Origin: an uncultured Acidobacteriaceae bacterium
GTDB taxonomy: Bacteria > Acidobacteriota > Terriglobia > Terriglobales > Acidobacteriaceae
Assembly (NCBI GenBank): GCA_903904755.1
Contig: CAIVDV010000065.1
Location: forward strand, 1 to 64,000
Direction of reading: 5' to 3'
Length of the DNA: 64,000 bases
This document shows, one piece after another, positions 8,403-16,977 of this stretch. The notes under the pieces were generated by a model. It was not told the DNA's origin and did not search any database. It saw nothing but the letters and a program-made list of their open reading frames with translations. The translations under genes and the position numbers were made by a program. Within the stretch, counting starts at the first letter, position 1. Each line of letters opens with the position of its first letter.

Positions 8403-9695
8403 TCAGCTCTTCGGCATTGCCGTCGGGCTGCCCGGAACCGCAAATGGCGCCCACGGATCCCCCTGCGGAGCGGTGATATCCGCCGGCTTCACCGCCATGC
8501 GCGAGGCATCGAATGCATCCCGTATCTGGAAAAACGCCTCCTTCGGCTGGAAATTTTCATCCAGCGGCAAAGGACGCTGCCTCCGACCGTCCGGCCGGGT
8601 AATCCATGGCCTTTGTAAAACATTAAGCCATGTATTCGCATCCGAAAGACCCCAGGTCAACACCGCCTTCACATTCGGCTCCGGTAGCAGCAGCGACAGA
8701 TAGCTGTGATAAACCTGTGCCACCGAAACATCCTGTGCAGCATCGTCCCCATCCAGGCCATGCGTGTTCACATCCATCTCTGTCACGTAGACCTCCAATC
8801 CCAATTTCCCCACCTGCCGCACAAAATCCACCAACCCCAGCCCAGGCTGCGGTCCAGCCGCCTGCAAATGACTCTGGATACCAACAGCATGCAGCGGCAC
8901 TTTCCTGGCATGCAGTCGGCGCAGCAGCGCCAGCACATAGCCCCGCTTGGCTGTATGCTCCGGTGTGTCCAACTCAAAATTGGTCTCATTGTAGGTTAGC
9001 TTCGCCGCCGGATCCGCCTTTGCGGCAGAGCGAAATGCAACCTCGATATACTCCGGCCCCATCGATTGCAGCCAGGGGGTCGACCTCAACCCATCCGCGC
9101 GCCCGTCCGGCAGATGCACCGCCTCGTTCACCACATCCCAGCTATGCACCCGGCCCGCATACCTCCCGGCAACCTGCGCAATGTGGTCCGTAAGCAACTC
9201 CGCTGCATTGTCCTTGTTCACCGTCGCAGCAAACCAGTCGGGCAGTTCCTCATGCCAACACAAATTGTGTCCCCGCAACAGTTGCCCGCTTGCGCCAGCA
9301 AATGCAAATAACTTGTCCGCATCGTCAAAGTTGTAGGTCGTCGGCGAAGGTCGCATCTGTCGCCACTTCATCGCGCTTTCCGCCACTAGCATATCCGCTT
9401 GGGCAAGAATCGCAGATGTATAACGATCCGAAGTCTCCTCCCTGGAAGTACCCAGCAAATCCAGCAGGTTCGTCTGGATAGCAACACCAAAACGCAAACC
9501 CACTGCCTCGGCGTGAGCTCGCAGTGAATCCGGACCTGCAATCGACGGTTTGAAGGGAACCGACTGCTCGTCCTGCGTCAAAGCCTGCTGTTTCTTCTTC
9601 CGTTTGTCAAGCGCAGCCTGCGACAATCCCACGCCGGAGACAACTGCGAAGGCGGCTGCATGTCTTGCAAATTCTCGTCGGGAAAGATTGCTCAT
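8403..9695 (-). CDS. Endo-1,4-beta-xylanase, glycoside hydrolase family 10, Tat-exported
   Basis: Retaining hydrolase of xylan backbones. Residues 1-28 are a twin-arginine signal (SRREFARHAAAF, then a hydrophobic stretch), predicting folded export. The GH10 barrel follows: GHNLCWHEELPDWF, the acid/base Glu at residue 191 in WDVVNEAV, and the nucleophile Glu at residue 306 in VTEMDV. LTWGLSDANTWL is the typical late strand. At 430 residues it is a single catalytic domain without a carbohydrate-binding module. It is the first gene of a probable operon with the VWFA protein (35-base gap). Confidence 0.95.
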   Translation of the reverse strand: MSNLSRREFARHAAAFAVVSGVGLSQAALDKRKKKQQALTQDEQSVPFKPSIAGPDSLRAHAEAVGLRFGVAIQTNLLDLLGTSREETSDRYTSAILAQADMLVAESAMKWRQMRPSPTTYNFDDADKLFAFAGASGQLLRGHNLCWHEELPDWFAATVNKDNAAELLTDHIAQVAGRYAGRVHSWDVVNEAVHLPDGRADGLRSTPWLQSMGPEYIEVAFRSAAKADPAAKLTYNETNFELDTPEHTAKRGYVLALLRRLHARKVPLHAVGIQSHLQAAGPQPGLGLVDFVRQVGKLGLEVYVTEMDVNTHGLDGDDAAQDVSVAQVYHSYLSLLLPEPNVKAVLTWGLSDANTWLNVLQRPWITRPDGRRQRPLPLDENFQPKEAFFQIRDAFDASRMAVKPADITAPQGDPWAPFAVPGSPTAMPKS

Positions 9696-9817
9696 GAGTT
9701 TGTACTCGTCAAGGGTTTCACCGCATCCTGAGATACAACCCTACTATGGCCTATACCTTGCGTTCGACCGCGGAACTCACCACGCACTTCAGAGGGAATA
9801 CGGGATGGAACGGGCTG

Positions 9818-10054
9818 CTAACGGCTACGGTGCGCCTCACGCTGGACATGCCCCGTCCATCCCAGGTAGCCCAGCAACTCCCACCGCGACTCCCAGGCAA
9901 AATGCAGCACATCGCCCGCCGTCAGAGTCTCCGCCTTCTTCCCGGAATACGTCTCCACCCGCCAGCGGACGTACGGACTTCGCCAGGGCCTCAGCCGATA
10001 ACCGCGCGTGGCATTCCAAATGAAAACAATCGGGGCAAAGGTGAATCGATCCAT
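9818..10054 (-). CDS. Small conserved-looking protein of unknown function
   Basis: 78 codons from ATG 10054. The peptide has a protein-like composition: IVFIWNATRGYRLRPWRSPY near the N-terminus, then VRWRVETYSG and a Trp-rich C-terminal half (FAWESRWELLGYLGWTG). It is basic and aromatic, with no signal peptide and no full membrane span. I have a sense of similar small acidobacterial proteins with the RLRPWRSPYxRWRxETY pattern but can name no function. It sits alone between the xylanase promoter region and flgL. Confidence 0.6.
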   Translation of the reverse strand: MDRFTFAPIVFIWNATRGYRLRPWRSPYVRWRVETYSGKKAETLTAGDVLHFAWESRWELLGYLGWTGHVQREAHRSR

Positions 10055-10142
10055 TCCCAACCAGTATACGAGCCCATGACTCGGCGAGACACCCAGGCAA
10101 TCAAATCACCCCACGACCTGCACCATCACCAGCCCAACTGCC

Positions 10143-11036
10143 CTAAAGCTTGTCGAAAAGACTACCTGAGCCCAGTGCGGAAATTACGTTAATCAGCGCC
10201 GTCTGCTGCGACTCTGTCAACGCAAGCTGTGTCGCCACCGCCGGAATATCCGCCTGCATAAGATTCGTCTGGACCGTCTTCAACTGGGTCGACTCCGAAT
10301 TCGCCGCACTCGACGCCGCAGTAATCTGGTTCAGAGAGTTATCCAGCGCTACCCGCTGCTGGTTCACGGAATTCATCGCAACATTCAAACTCGCCAGGTC
10401 CGAGGCAGAAGATGCCGTACTTCCGCTCGCAAAGTCCTGAATCAGGTTGTCTAGCGCCCCAAAAACACTCGACGTCGTCGCGGTAAAGATCTTATCACCC
10501 GGCACATTCAAAGCCACCGTCTGCCCATTCGGTGCCTGCAGCACATTCACACTGCTGTTTCCCCCGTAGTTCACTGTCGGCGGAGTCGACGTATTGTCGA
10601 GCGTAAACGGAGATGTTCCCGTCGCGCTTCCGGCAAAGACATACTGGCCCTGATACGACGTGTTCGCCAGCGACAAAACCTCATCACGAATTCCGGCAAT
10701 CTGGTTCGAAATCGACTTTAAGTCGCTCCCGTTCAGCGTCCCGTTGTTGCCTTCCGTTGCCAATTGAATCGCCTGGGTCAACTCCGTAACAACACTTCCC
10801 AAAGCGGAGTCGGTCACCCGCAGCATTCCCTCAGTCAGCCCGCTGGTCTGGGTAAACGAATCATCCCGCTGAATCTGGTTAAGCAACTGCGCATTCTCCG
10901 CCACGGCCACCGGATCCGCCCCCAGCGTCGTTACTCGCAATCCGCTGGATACCTCGTTGGTCAACTGCTGTTGCTGCGACTGCGTCTTGTCCAGTGCGCC
11001 ACTCAGATTCACCACATAAAACGGATCTACACGCAT
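10143..11036 (-). CDS. flgL: Flagellar hook-filament junction protein FlgL (HAP3)
   Basis: Second junction protein between hook and filament. The flagellin-like N-terminal helix region (LSGALDKTQSQQQQLTNEVSSGLRV) and C-terminal helix (TQLKTVQTNLMQADIPAVATQLALTESQ) frame a short variable middle, for 297 residues. I start at ATG 11036, preceded by GGAGGGG; the longer frame to 11084 overlaps flgK. It is the last gene of the flagellar locus and directly follows flgK (25-base gap). Confidence 0.93.
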   Translation of the reverse strand: MRVDPFYVVNLSGALDKTQSQQQQLTNEVSSGLRVTTLGADPVAVAENAQLLNQIQRDDSFTQTSGLTEGMLRVTDSALGSVVTELTQAIQLATEGNNGTLNGSDLKSISNQIAGIRDEVLSLANTSYQGQYVFAGSATGTSPFTLDNTSTPPTVNYGGNSSVNVLQAPNGQTVALNVPGDKIFTATTSSVFGALDNLIQDFASGSTASSASDLASLNVAMNSVNQQRVALDNSLNQITAASSAANSESTQLKTVQTNLMQADIPAVATQLALTESQQTALINVISALGSGSLFDKL

Positions 11037-11061
11037 CGCAAAACCCCTCCAGTGCCGCCGG

Positions 11062-12468
11062 CTAGGCCGCAGTCTGCACCCCAAGATTGATCGCTGAAGC
11101 CATCAGCGTGTCCAGGATGGTGAACACCTTCGAGGCCGCTTGGTATGACCGCTGAAACTCCTGCATCGCACTCGCCTCATCATTCAAACTCACCGCAGAT
11201 AGCGAATTCACCTGGCTCTGCAGCTGTGAAACCGACGCCGTCAATGCCGTACTCTGAATCGTCGTCTCATTCATTTCCGAGCCAATCGTGCTGATCATGT
11301 TGGAATAGAAATTTGACGGCGTGAGCCCGGCCACAATTGACTGCGTCGCCAACGCCGCCGCAGCCACCGCATTCGAGTTATCCCCCACCCCTCCATTCAA
11401 TGCAGCCGCTGCAATGTGATTTGGGTCGGTCATGACAACCGACATTGCCATCGCACTGCCCGAAACCTGTGGCGGAGCGTTGAAGACGTTCCCGGCGTTC
11501 CCGTTGTCCCCCGCCAAATCCGTGCCGGCGTTATTCACCGTGTTCACCTGGGTCGAAATCCCGTACGCCAACTCATCTAGAGCCGACAACACCGTCGGCA
11601 ATCTCTGGTCGCGCGCCGTCAGCAAGCCCCCTAGTTGCCCACCACCCGATGTCAAATCACTCGTAATGTCGTTTCCACCCGCAAACATGTGGGTGACGCC
11701 ATTCACGACCCCGCTCGAAATCGCAATCGAAGCCCCTTCAGAAACGAGCAACTGCCCCCCAGGCGTCGTCAGGCTGAGCCCGTTATTCTCGGTGTCAATC
11801 TGATTCACCCCAATGAGCTTTGACAGTTGCGCCAGAGCACTCTGACGCTGGTCCTCAAGACTGCCTGCATCTGTCCCCGGAGAGAGCGATTGAATTTGCC
11901 GGTTCACCGCCGCAATCGACGCGGTAAGCGTATTCACTTGGGAGGCTACTGTTCCAACCGACTGGTCCAGCGACGCACGCTGCTCAATTACATTCGTCGC
12001 CGCTGCAGAAATATCTCCCGCCAGAATCGTTGCTGACGACAGCACTTGCTGGCGCAGCGAGTTGCTGCTCGGGTTGGATTCCATCTGCGTATAGGAATCA
12101 AAAAAACTCGTGATATCCGTCCCGATGTTTCCCCCCGTCGTCGCCGAAGTCGAAGCTAGGGTGAAGCTGCTCCCAAGCGTCGTCAATGCGCCAAGAAGCG
12201 AGGTCGCCGCCGAACTCGCCTGCTGTTGCTGCTGCAGGCGCTGATTCAGGACTCGGTCCCGCTGCGATACCCCCCCTGTAACCGTCACCCCGGTTCCCAC
12301 CAACGTCCCGCTAACATAGACAGGCTGATTCTCGCTCCAGTTTGGCACCTGACGCGTGTAGGTGGCGTTTGAGGCGTTGGCCACATTGTTCGAGACCACA
12401 TCCAGTGCGGACTGATCTGCCTCCAGTGCCCCGGTTATCAGACTCAACGCAGCGCTAATCGTCCCCAT
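11062..12468 (-). CDS. flgK: Flagellar hook-associated protein FlgK (HAP1)
   Basis: First junction protein on the hook. The 468 residues start with the rod/hook-family motif LDVVSNNVANASNATYTRQ and end in the characteristic helical region with EFQRSYQAASKVFTILDTLM. The middle is shorter than in E. coli. A GGAGGG ribosome-binding site precedes the ATG. It overlaps the FlgN-like chaperone gene by 14 bases, indicating translational coupling of chaperone and client. Confidence 0.94.
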   Translation of the reverse strand: MGTISAALSLITGALEADQSALDVVSNNVANASNATYTRQVPNWSENQPVYVSGTLVGTGVTVTGGVSQRDRVLNQRLQQQQQASSAATSLLGALTTLGSSFTLASTSATTGGNIGTDITSFFDSYTQMESNPSSNSLRQQVLSSATILAGDISAAATNVIEQRASLDQSVGTVASQVNTLTASIAAVNRQIQSLSPGTDAGSLEDQRQSALAQLSKLIGVNQIDTENNGLSLTTPGGQLLVSEGASIAISSGVVNGVTHMFAGGNDITSDLTSGGGQLGGLLTARDQRLPTVLSALDELAYGISTQVNTVNNAGTDLAGDNGNAGNVFNAPPQVSGSAMAMSVVMTDPNHIAAAALNGGVGDNSNAVAAAALATQSIVAGLTPSNFYSNMISTIGSEMNETTIQSTALTASVSQLQSQVNSLSAVSLNDEASAMQEFQRSYQAASKVFTILDTLMASAINLGVQTAA

Positions 12469-12835
12469 ACTCGCCCTCCTGCCTGCTCAATCCCCAAACA
12501 GGTCTCTGACCGCCCCTCGTACCACCAACTCCCAGGAGCCGCACTCGGGTAAGCACAACTAGGTTCGCGCGCGTCTCACTCAGAATCCGTCGCAGCGTCT
12601 CAATCTCCACCGGCACTTCCGCCAGTTCGCAACCTGCCGCCTGCCGCTCACTTGGACCCAGACTGCGGTTCAAATCCTGGCAGCACTGCGCCAACTCCTC
12701 CAGACGATTCGCGTCCATCCCCAGCAGTGCCTCGGTTGCCTCTGCCAGGATTGCAGTCACCTTCAACCCCGAAAGGTTCGCATCAGGGGCAACCCTGCCC
12801 ACAGCATTCCTAACCCAATCCTGCTCACCCGTCAT
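12455..12835 (-). CDS. flgN: FlgN-like export chaperone (putative)
   Basis: 126 residues, mostly predicted helix, with leucine-rich heptad-like stretches (ILAEATEALLGMDANRLEELAQCCQDL). FlgN chaperones keep FlgK and FlgL export-competent in the cytoplasm. Sequence alone is too divergent to be sure. The call rests on size, helical character and position between flgM and flgK, the standard flgM-flgN-flgK-flgL order, plus the 14-base overlap with flgK. Confidence 0.65.
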   Translation of the reverse strand: MTGEQDWVRNAVGRVAPDANLSGLKVTAILAEATEALLGMDANRLEELAQCCQDLNRSLGPSERQAAGCELAEVPVEIETLRRILSETRANLVVLTRVRLLGVGGTRGGQRPVWGLSRQEGEYGDD

Positions 12836-12853
12836 CCCCGCACCCCAACCCGG

Positions 12854-13168
12854 CTAGCCCTGGGCCAGCATGGACGAAATCAGTTTCTTTGCCAAAGCCT
12901 GCGCAGACACGTTGTAGGTCCCCACAGTCAGTACCTTCTGGATATCCGCGACCTTGTCCATGCGGACATCCGGGCCAATAGCCGACTCAGCTATCTGTCC
13001 AGCGGCCAGGCTAAGATGCGCCTGATCCTGCGCCAGCTGCGCAGCCGTGTGCCCTTCGGCATGCGTGCCAGTCTGTCCCAAAGTGAGTGGCGAGGATGCC
13101 GGCGTACTATCCACCCCAGCCGCTGGAAGCACCATACCGAGATTGTCAATTACGTTCCGAACGTTCAT
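12854..13168 (-). CDS. flgM: Anti-sigma-28 factor FlgM
   Basis: Binds FliA until the hook is complete and FlgM is exported. The C-terminal half has the family pattern (RMDKVADIQKVLTVGTYNVSAQALAKKLISSML), equivalent to the R-x-x-K-x-x-x-I-x-x-x-I-x-x-G-x-Y segment that contacts sigma-28. The N-terminal half is low complexity, as is usual for this disordered protein. The ATG follows GGAGATG. A sigma-28 promoter lies just upstream (13190-13216), so FlgM production is under FliA control, as in enterobacteria. Confidence 0.9.
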   Translation of the reverse strand: MNVRNVIDNLGMVLPAAGVDSTPASSPLTLGQTGTHAEGHTAAQLAQDQAHLSLAAGQIAESAIGPDVRMDKVADIQKVLTVGTYNVSAQALAKKLISSMLAQG

Positions 13169-13189
13169 CTCTTCATCTCCTTCCTTCCA

Positions 13190-13216
13190 ATATCGGCGCG
13201 GTTTCTAATCACTTGA
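13190..13216 (-). promoter_or_regulatory. Sigma-28 (FliA) promoter for flgM-flgN-flgK-flgL
   Basis: On the minus strand TCAA (13216-13213), exactly 15 bases, then GCCGATAT (13197-13190) match the sigma-28 consensus TAAA-N15-GCCGATAA. The start would fall near 13183, giving a leader of about 15 bases before the flgM ATG at 13168. The same architecture occurs before cheY (19040-19066). Confidence 0.82.
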
Positions 13217-13284
13217 GTCATTTGAGAATCGAATCCTTCCCGGGTTCACTGCGGAACCCGTGTACCGGTTCAAGACCAGAATGG

Positions 13285-13629
13285 CTACCTGAATCGAGAC
13301 AAAGCACATCCCGCGCTCGGCAACGATCCAGACGATGGCGGGGCAGCCTGGCTCGATAGCCGGCTCAAGATGCTGTCAGCGATGCCAAACCCACCCCTTG
13401 CGCTGATGGCCCGGCCCAAACTTTCATCTGCAAAGGATCCCAGAGCGTTGCCCGAACCCGCCTCATCTTCGCCCGTCAGCGGATCTTGGCTCTGCTCCAG
13501 CGGCGCAAGCAACTCCTTCATCATCATTGCTTCAAACTCGTGCGCAGCTGTCAACAGCATTGGTGACGGCACCGCCACAACTGCTCCTGGACTTCCGCCT
13601 GAATTCAGGCTCGAAACGGCATGCGCCAT
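13285..13629 (-). CDS. flgJ: Rod-binding protein (FlgJ N-terminal domain type)
   Basis: 114 residues matching only the rod-capping half of FlgJ: AAHEFEAMMMKELLAPLEQ at about residues 30-48 and ADESLGRAISARGGFGIADSIL after it. The muramidase domain found in enterobacterial FlgJ is absent, as in many other phyla, so peptidoglycan cutting must come from another enzyme. The ATG overlaps the flgI stop in a TGATG arrangement with GGAGGTG upstream, so translation is coupled to flgI. Confidence 0.85.
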   Translation of the reverse strand: MAHAVSSLNSGGSPGAVVAVPSPMLLTAAHEFEAMMMKELLAPLEQSQDPLTGEDEAGSGNALGSFADESLGRAISARGGFGIADSILSRLSSQAAPPSSGSLPSAGCALSRFR

Positions 13630-14804
13630 CACAACACCTCCAGGTCGGCTTCGAGTGCGCCGGCTTCCTTCATCCCCTGCAGAATCGAAATCACATCCCG
13701 CGCCGTCGCTCCAATCTGCTGCAGTTCGTTAACCAGATCCTCCACTGTCGCACCTTCCTTTAGCTCAATCCGGTTTACAGCCTTCTCCAAGACCTGAACG
13801 CTTGTCTGCTGAACCACTTCGGTCGTTCCCTGCGCCATCGGATTCGGCTGCGAAACCTCCTTCCTCGTCACCACATTTACCTGCAAACCACCATGCAAAA
13901 TGGACACAGGCTCCAAGCGCACCTCGCCTCCAATTACAACTGTCCCCGTGCGTTCGTTCACCACCACGCGCGCCCGGTGGGAAAGCTCTACCTCCACCTC
14001 TTCCACACGGTCCAGCAAACGCGGCAAGTCTTCGCCTTCCACTACCGGAATCTCGACCCGGCGGCTGTCACGTACACGCGCCCGCGTACCCGCCAACTCC
14101 TTGTTTATTGCTTCGGCCATCGCCGCGGCGGTATGAAAATCCGCATCGGCAAGTATGAGAGTCACTGTATGTATCTGCTTCAACTCAAAGGGCACTCCTC
14201 GCTCCACCAACGCGCCGCCTGGAATCCGGGCAGTCGTCGGGTGGTTTACCTGCCGTGTATTCGAGGCCGCAGTGACCGTGTATCCTCCCAGCACCAGCGC
14301 CCCTTGTGCCTGTGCGTAAATTTGTCCGTCCGGTCCATACAACGGAGTCAGAAGCAGTACCCCGCCCTCCAGCGACCGTGCATCCCCGGCCGATGAGAGG
14401 GTGATGTCGAGCCGCTCTCCTGGTTGGCTGAACGGCGGCAAGGTCGCCACTACAAACACAGCGGCCATGTTCTTTACCTGCATATTCGCCGCTGAGTTGT
14501 TCCCCGTCTGCGGAACTGTGATTCCCAGCCGCTCGAGCGTCGACAGTAGCGTCTGCACTGGAAAGACCGTTTGCTGCGTATCCCCACTTCCTTTCAACCC
14601 CACCACTATTCCGTATCCAATCAGCTGGTTGTCGCGAATCCCTTCCACCGTGGCGACATCCTTCACGCGGGCTCGCTGGACCATGGCTGCGACCTTCGCT
14701 TGGCCCGCCATCACAATAGCAATCGTCGCCAATAGCAGTCTGGCAATTCCTCGGCGAATCCCCTTCTGGCAATCTCCCACCGTCAACCTGGTAAACCCAT
14801 CCAT
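13629..14804 (-). CDS. flgI: Flagellar P-ring protein FlgI
   Basis: Periplasmic ring around the rod at the peptidoglycan layer. After a Sec signal peptide ending near residue 40 (LLLATIAIVMAGQAKVAA), the mature part opens with RVKDVATVEGIRDNQLIGYGIVVGLKGSGD, a family hallmark. GGALVERGVPFEL and the C-terminal AGALEADLEVL also fit. The start at ATG 14804 gives 391 residues; a longer frame begins at 14843. Its presence shows a Gram-negative type envelope. It lies between flgH and flgJ. Confidence 0.95.
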   Translation of the reverse strand: MDGFTRLTVGDCQKGIRRGIARLLLATIAIVMAGQAKVAAMVQRARVKDVATVEGIRDNQLIGYGIVVGLKGSGDTQQTVFPVQTLLSTLERLGITVPQTGNNSAANMQVKNMAAVFVVATLPPFSQPGERLDITLSSAGDARSLEGGVLLLTPLYGPDGQIYAQAQGALVLGGYTVTAASNTRQVNHPTTARIPGGALVERGVPFELKQIHTVTLILADADFHTAAAMAEAINKELAGTRARVRDSRRVEIPVVEGEDLPRLLDRVEEVEVELSHRARVVVNERTGTVVIGGEVRLEPVSILHGGLQVNVVTRKEVSQPNPMAQGTTEVVQQTSVQVLEKAVNRIELKEGATVEDLVNELQQIGATARDVISILQGMKEAGALEADLEVL

Positions 14805-14914
14805 GCCAGCCACCTTCCTCGGCCTTCCCTGAACCGCTCGCAATCAACCGCTGGAAATTACACCCACCGTACAGCTCGAACTCATTCATCCACGACATAC
14901 CTAAGCTGGACCGA

Positions 14915-15655
14915 CTAGAAAACGAGTAGTCTTGAAAGCAGCCGCCAGATTGGATTCTGGCGATAGGTTGAGTCGCTCACGATGCCCTTCCCAGTAACCT
15001 CCAATTCCAAGTCAGTCATCGCCGTCGAAGCCACCTGGTTCTGGGCGCTCACATCCTCCGGCCGAACCAGTCCGCGAAGCTTGATTACCTGCGTCTGCTG
15101 GGAAAACGTCAACTGCCGTGTTGCCTGAATGACCAGCATGCCATTCGGCAAGACCTCCACGACCTCACCTCCAAATGTCGTCGCCAACGATGAGTTCGTC
15201 ACGCTCTGCCCCTGCGCCGTCAGACCCGAACTCGAGGTCTGTCCCAGCAGGTTGGCTAGCTTCCCCGTCGCGCTCTGGGCGCCAAAGATTGCGGTCAACC
15301 CCGAATTTGCGGATGAGGCTCTGGAGTTCTTCACCTGACCATCAGTCGAAGCAGCGAGGCTCTCCGAAACCACAATCGAAATGACATCGTGCAGCCGCAC
15401 CGCCTTGGCATCGTTCGATAACCGCACCAGCCGTCCCTGATCACTCCAGATGGAACCCGGCGTATGCTCTTCACTGGCCTGCTGGGCGCGCACCCTGGTG
15501 ATGTACGCGGTGAGCGCTGCCTCGGGTGGTGTTAATTTTGACACCTGCAGTTTGCCCTTCTCCTGCGGTCCGGGTTTCTGCTGCGCGCCTACTGCGCCAC
15601 CCAGGAGAGTGAGTCCCATTGCCAAAGCTCCTGCAACCCTTAAATTCCGCATCAT
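14915..15655 (-). CDS. flgH: Flagellar L-ring protein FlgH, lacking a lipobox
   Basis: Outer-membrane ring of the basal body. The family signatures are clear: SIWSDQGRLVRLSNDAKAVRLHDVISIVVSES and the C-terminal IVSDSTYRQNPIWRLLSRLLVF. The signal peptide (ALAMGLTLLGGAVGAQQ) has no cysteine, although FlgH is normally a lipoprotein with a lipobox; here signal peptidase I cleavage after VGA is expected. The start overlaps the flgA stop (ATGATGA). The 246-residue length is normal. Confidence 0.94.
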   Translation of the reverse strand: MMRNLRVAGALAMGLTLLGGAVGAQQKPGPQEKGKLQVSKLTPPEAALTAYITRVRAQQASEEHTPGSIWSDQGRLVRLSNDAKAVRLHDVISIVVSESLAASTDGQVKNSRASSANSGLTAIFGAQSATGKLANLLGQTSSSGLTAQGQSVTNSSLATTFGGEVVEVLPNGMLVIQATRQLTFSQQTQVIKLRGLVRPEDVSAQNQVASTAMTDLELEVTGKGIVSDSTYRQNPIWRLLSRLLVF

Positions 15656-16110
15656 CGCTGCCTACCATTCCCATAGAGCCATCGCGCTGCGCCTGCCCCA
15701 GTGGCCTCCACCTGTACCACTGGTCCGCCAAAGAATCTTGACCCTTCGCCGAGGCCACTCGCGAGCCGGACCCGGAAGCTTTCCCCGACACGCGCTGGCT
15801 CCAAAGCCACAGCCATCAGCAGAGCTGTTACCCAACCGGTGGACTGAGTGACCAGTACGCAGTCACCGGCTCGTATCAATGGCCATTGCTCCCTCTGCGG
15901 ATCCCCCGACGCGAAGGAACCAGAGAATTCGACCAAACGTCCGGGGCCGGCCGGGTGGGTTGGATCCGCCTGCAGTTGCCAGCGCACGTTCAGGCATGGG
16001 TCCCTGATTACGGTCGCCTGCCGCGGCTGGCCGGAGCTCACCACAGCATAGGCTAGCAGAGACAGGTTGAGCAGGGTCTTCCGGAAGGCACTTGGAAATT
16101 GATTCTTCAT
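15652..16110 (-). CDS. flgA: FlgA-like P-ring assembly chaperone (short)
   Basis: 152 residues from ATG 16110, preceded by GAGGGG. A hydrophobic export signal covers about residues 8-28. The C-terminal half resembles the SAF domain of FlgA (IRAGDCVLVTQSTGWVTALLMAVALEPARVGESFRVR). FlgA aids P-ring polymerisation in the periplasm. It is shorter than the usual about 220 residues, lacking most of the N-terminal region. Two cysteines (CLNVRW and GDCVLV) could form a disulfide. Position between flgG and flgH, overlapping flgH by four bases, supports the call. Confidence 0.75.
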   Translation of the reverse strand: MKNQFPSAFRKTLLNLSLLAYAVVSSGQPRQATVIRDPCLNVRWQLQADPTHPAGPGRLVEFSGSFASGDPQREQWPLIRAGDCVLVTQSTGWVTALLMAVALEPARVGESFRVRLASGLGEGSRFFGGPVVQVEATGAGAARWLYGNGRQR

Positions 16111-16136
16111 CTTTGCCCCTCGCACCAAGGTTCGCT

Positions 16137-16925
16137 TTAGCGGGTCATATTGTTGACCTGGGAGTACATGTCATCGGCAGCCTTGATTACCTTTGAGTTA
16201 GACTCATAGGCTCGCTGAGCCAGCACCATCTGTACAAACTCGGTTACGACGTCCACATTCGAGTTTTCGAGATACCCCTGCTGTAGTGTGCCCAGGCCTT
16301 CTGTGCCGCCAGGGTTTCCCTGCACAGGCGAGCCGGAGCTGAGCGTTGCCTGCAACAGATTGCCGCCAAGCAACTCAAGACCTCCGGGATTAGCGAAGGT
16401 GGCCAGCTGTAACTGACCGAGTTGCGAGGGATTGGTCTGCCCCGGCAGGGTTGCGTTCACCACGCCGTACTGGGTAATCGTTACCGAGGTCGCGTTGGCT
16501 GGAATCGTGATCGTGGGGATGATTGAGTCGCCATCCGTGGTCACAATCGTTCCCTGATTGTTCAGATGAAACTGCCCGGCGCGGGTGTATGCCGTGGTTC
16601 CATCAGGCCGCTGGACTGAGAAGAAGCCAGGCCCTTCAATCGCCAAATCCAGCGGATTTGAGGTTTGGTTCAACTCGCCCTGGGTCATGATGACTTCGGT
16701 AGCGGCCGATTTCGTTCCCAGACCGATCTGCAGCCCAGCCGAAACCGTTGACTGCGACTGGGCTGCACCGGGCGTCACCATGTTCTGGTAGAGCATGTCC
16801 TGAAACTGCAGGCGCAATTGCCTGAATCCGGTCGTCGATGAATTTGCCAGGTTGTTGGCAATTGTGTCCAGATTCAGTTGCTGCGCGCTCATTCCACTGG
16901 CGGCCGTATAAAGGGCTCGTATCAT
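16137..16925 (-). CDS. flgG: Flagellar distal rod protein FlgG
   Basis: 262 residues from ATG 16925, preceded by GAGGAGAGAG. The opening MIRALYTAASGMSAQQLNLD and the NNLANSSTTGFR motif are diagnostic for FlgG, as are the middle block GELNQTSNPLDLAIEGPGFF and the C-terminal SNVDVVTEFVQMVLAQRAYESNSK. It builds the distal rod that crosses the P- and L-rings, consistent with the following flgA, flgH and flgI genes. Confidence 0.96.
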   Translation of the reverse strand: MIRALYTAASGMSAQQLNLDTIANNLANSSTTGFRQLRLQFQDMLYQNMVTPGAAQSQSTVSAGLQIGLGTKSAATEVIMTQGELNQTSNPLDLAIEGPGFFSVQRPDGTTAYTRAGQFHLNNQGTIVTTDGDSIIPTITIPANATSVTITQYGVVNATLPGQTNPSQLGQLQLATFANPGGLELLGGNLLQATLSSGSPVQGNPGGTEGLGTLQQGYLENSNVDVVTEFVQMVLAQRAYESNSKVIKAADDMYSQVNNMTR

Positions 16926-16977
16926 CTCTCTCTCCTCATCCTGACGTGCCAAGAATTAGAAGAACTGTACCGTCCTC

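Noticed and set aside
9993-10000. GCCGATAA on the plus strand
   Set aside because: No TAAA/TCAA element 15 bases upstream; it lies inside the small 9818-10054 gene and faces no plus-strand gene.
16165-16191. Near sigma-28 match (TCAA-N14-GCCGATGA) on the minus strand inside the end of flgG
   Set aside because: The spacer is 14 rather than 15 bases, and the sequence encodes the conserved FlgG C-terminus, which explains it without a promoter role.
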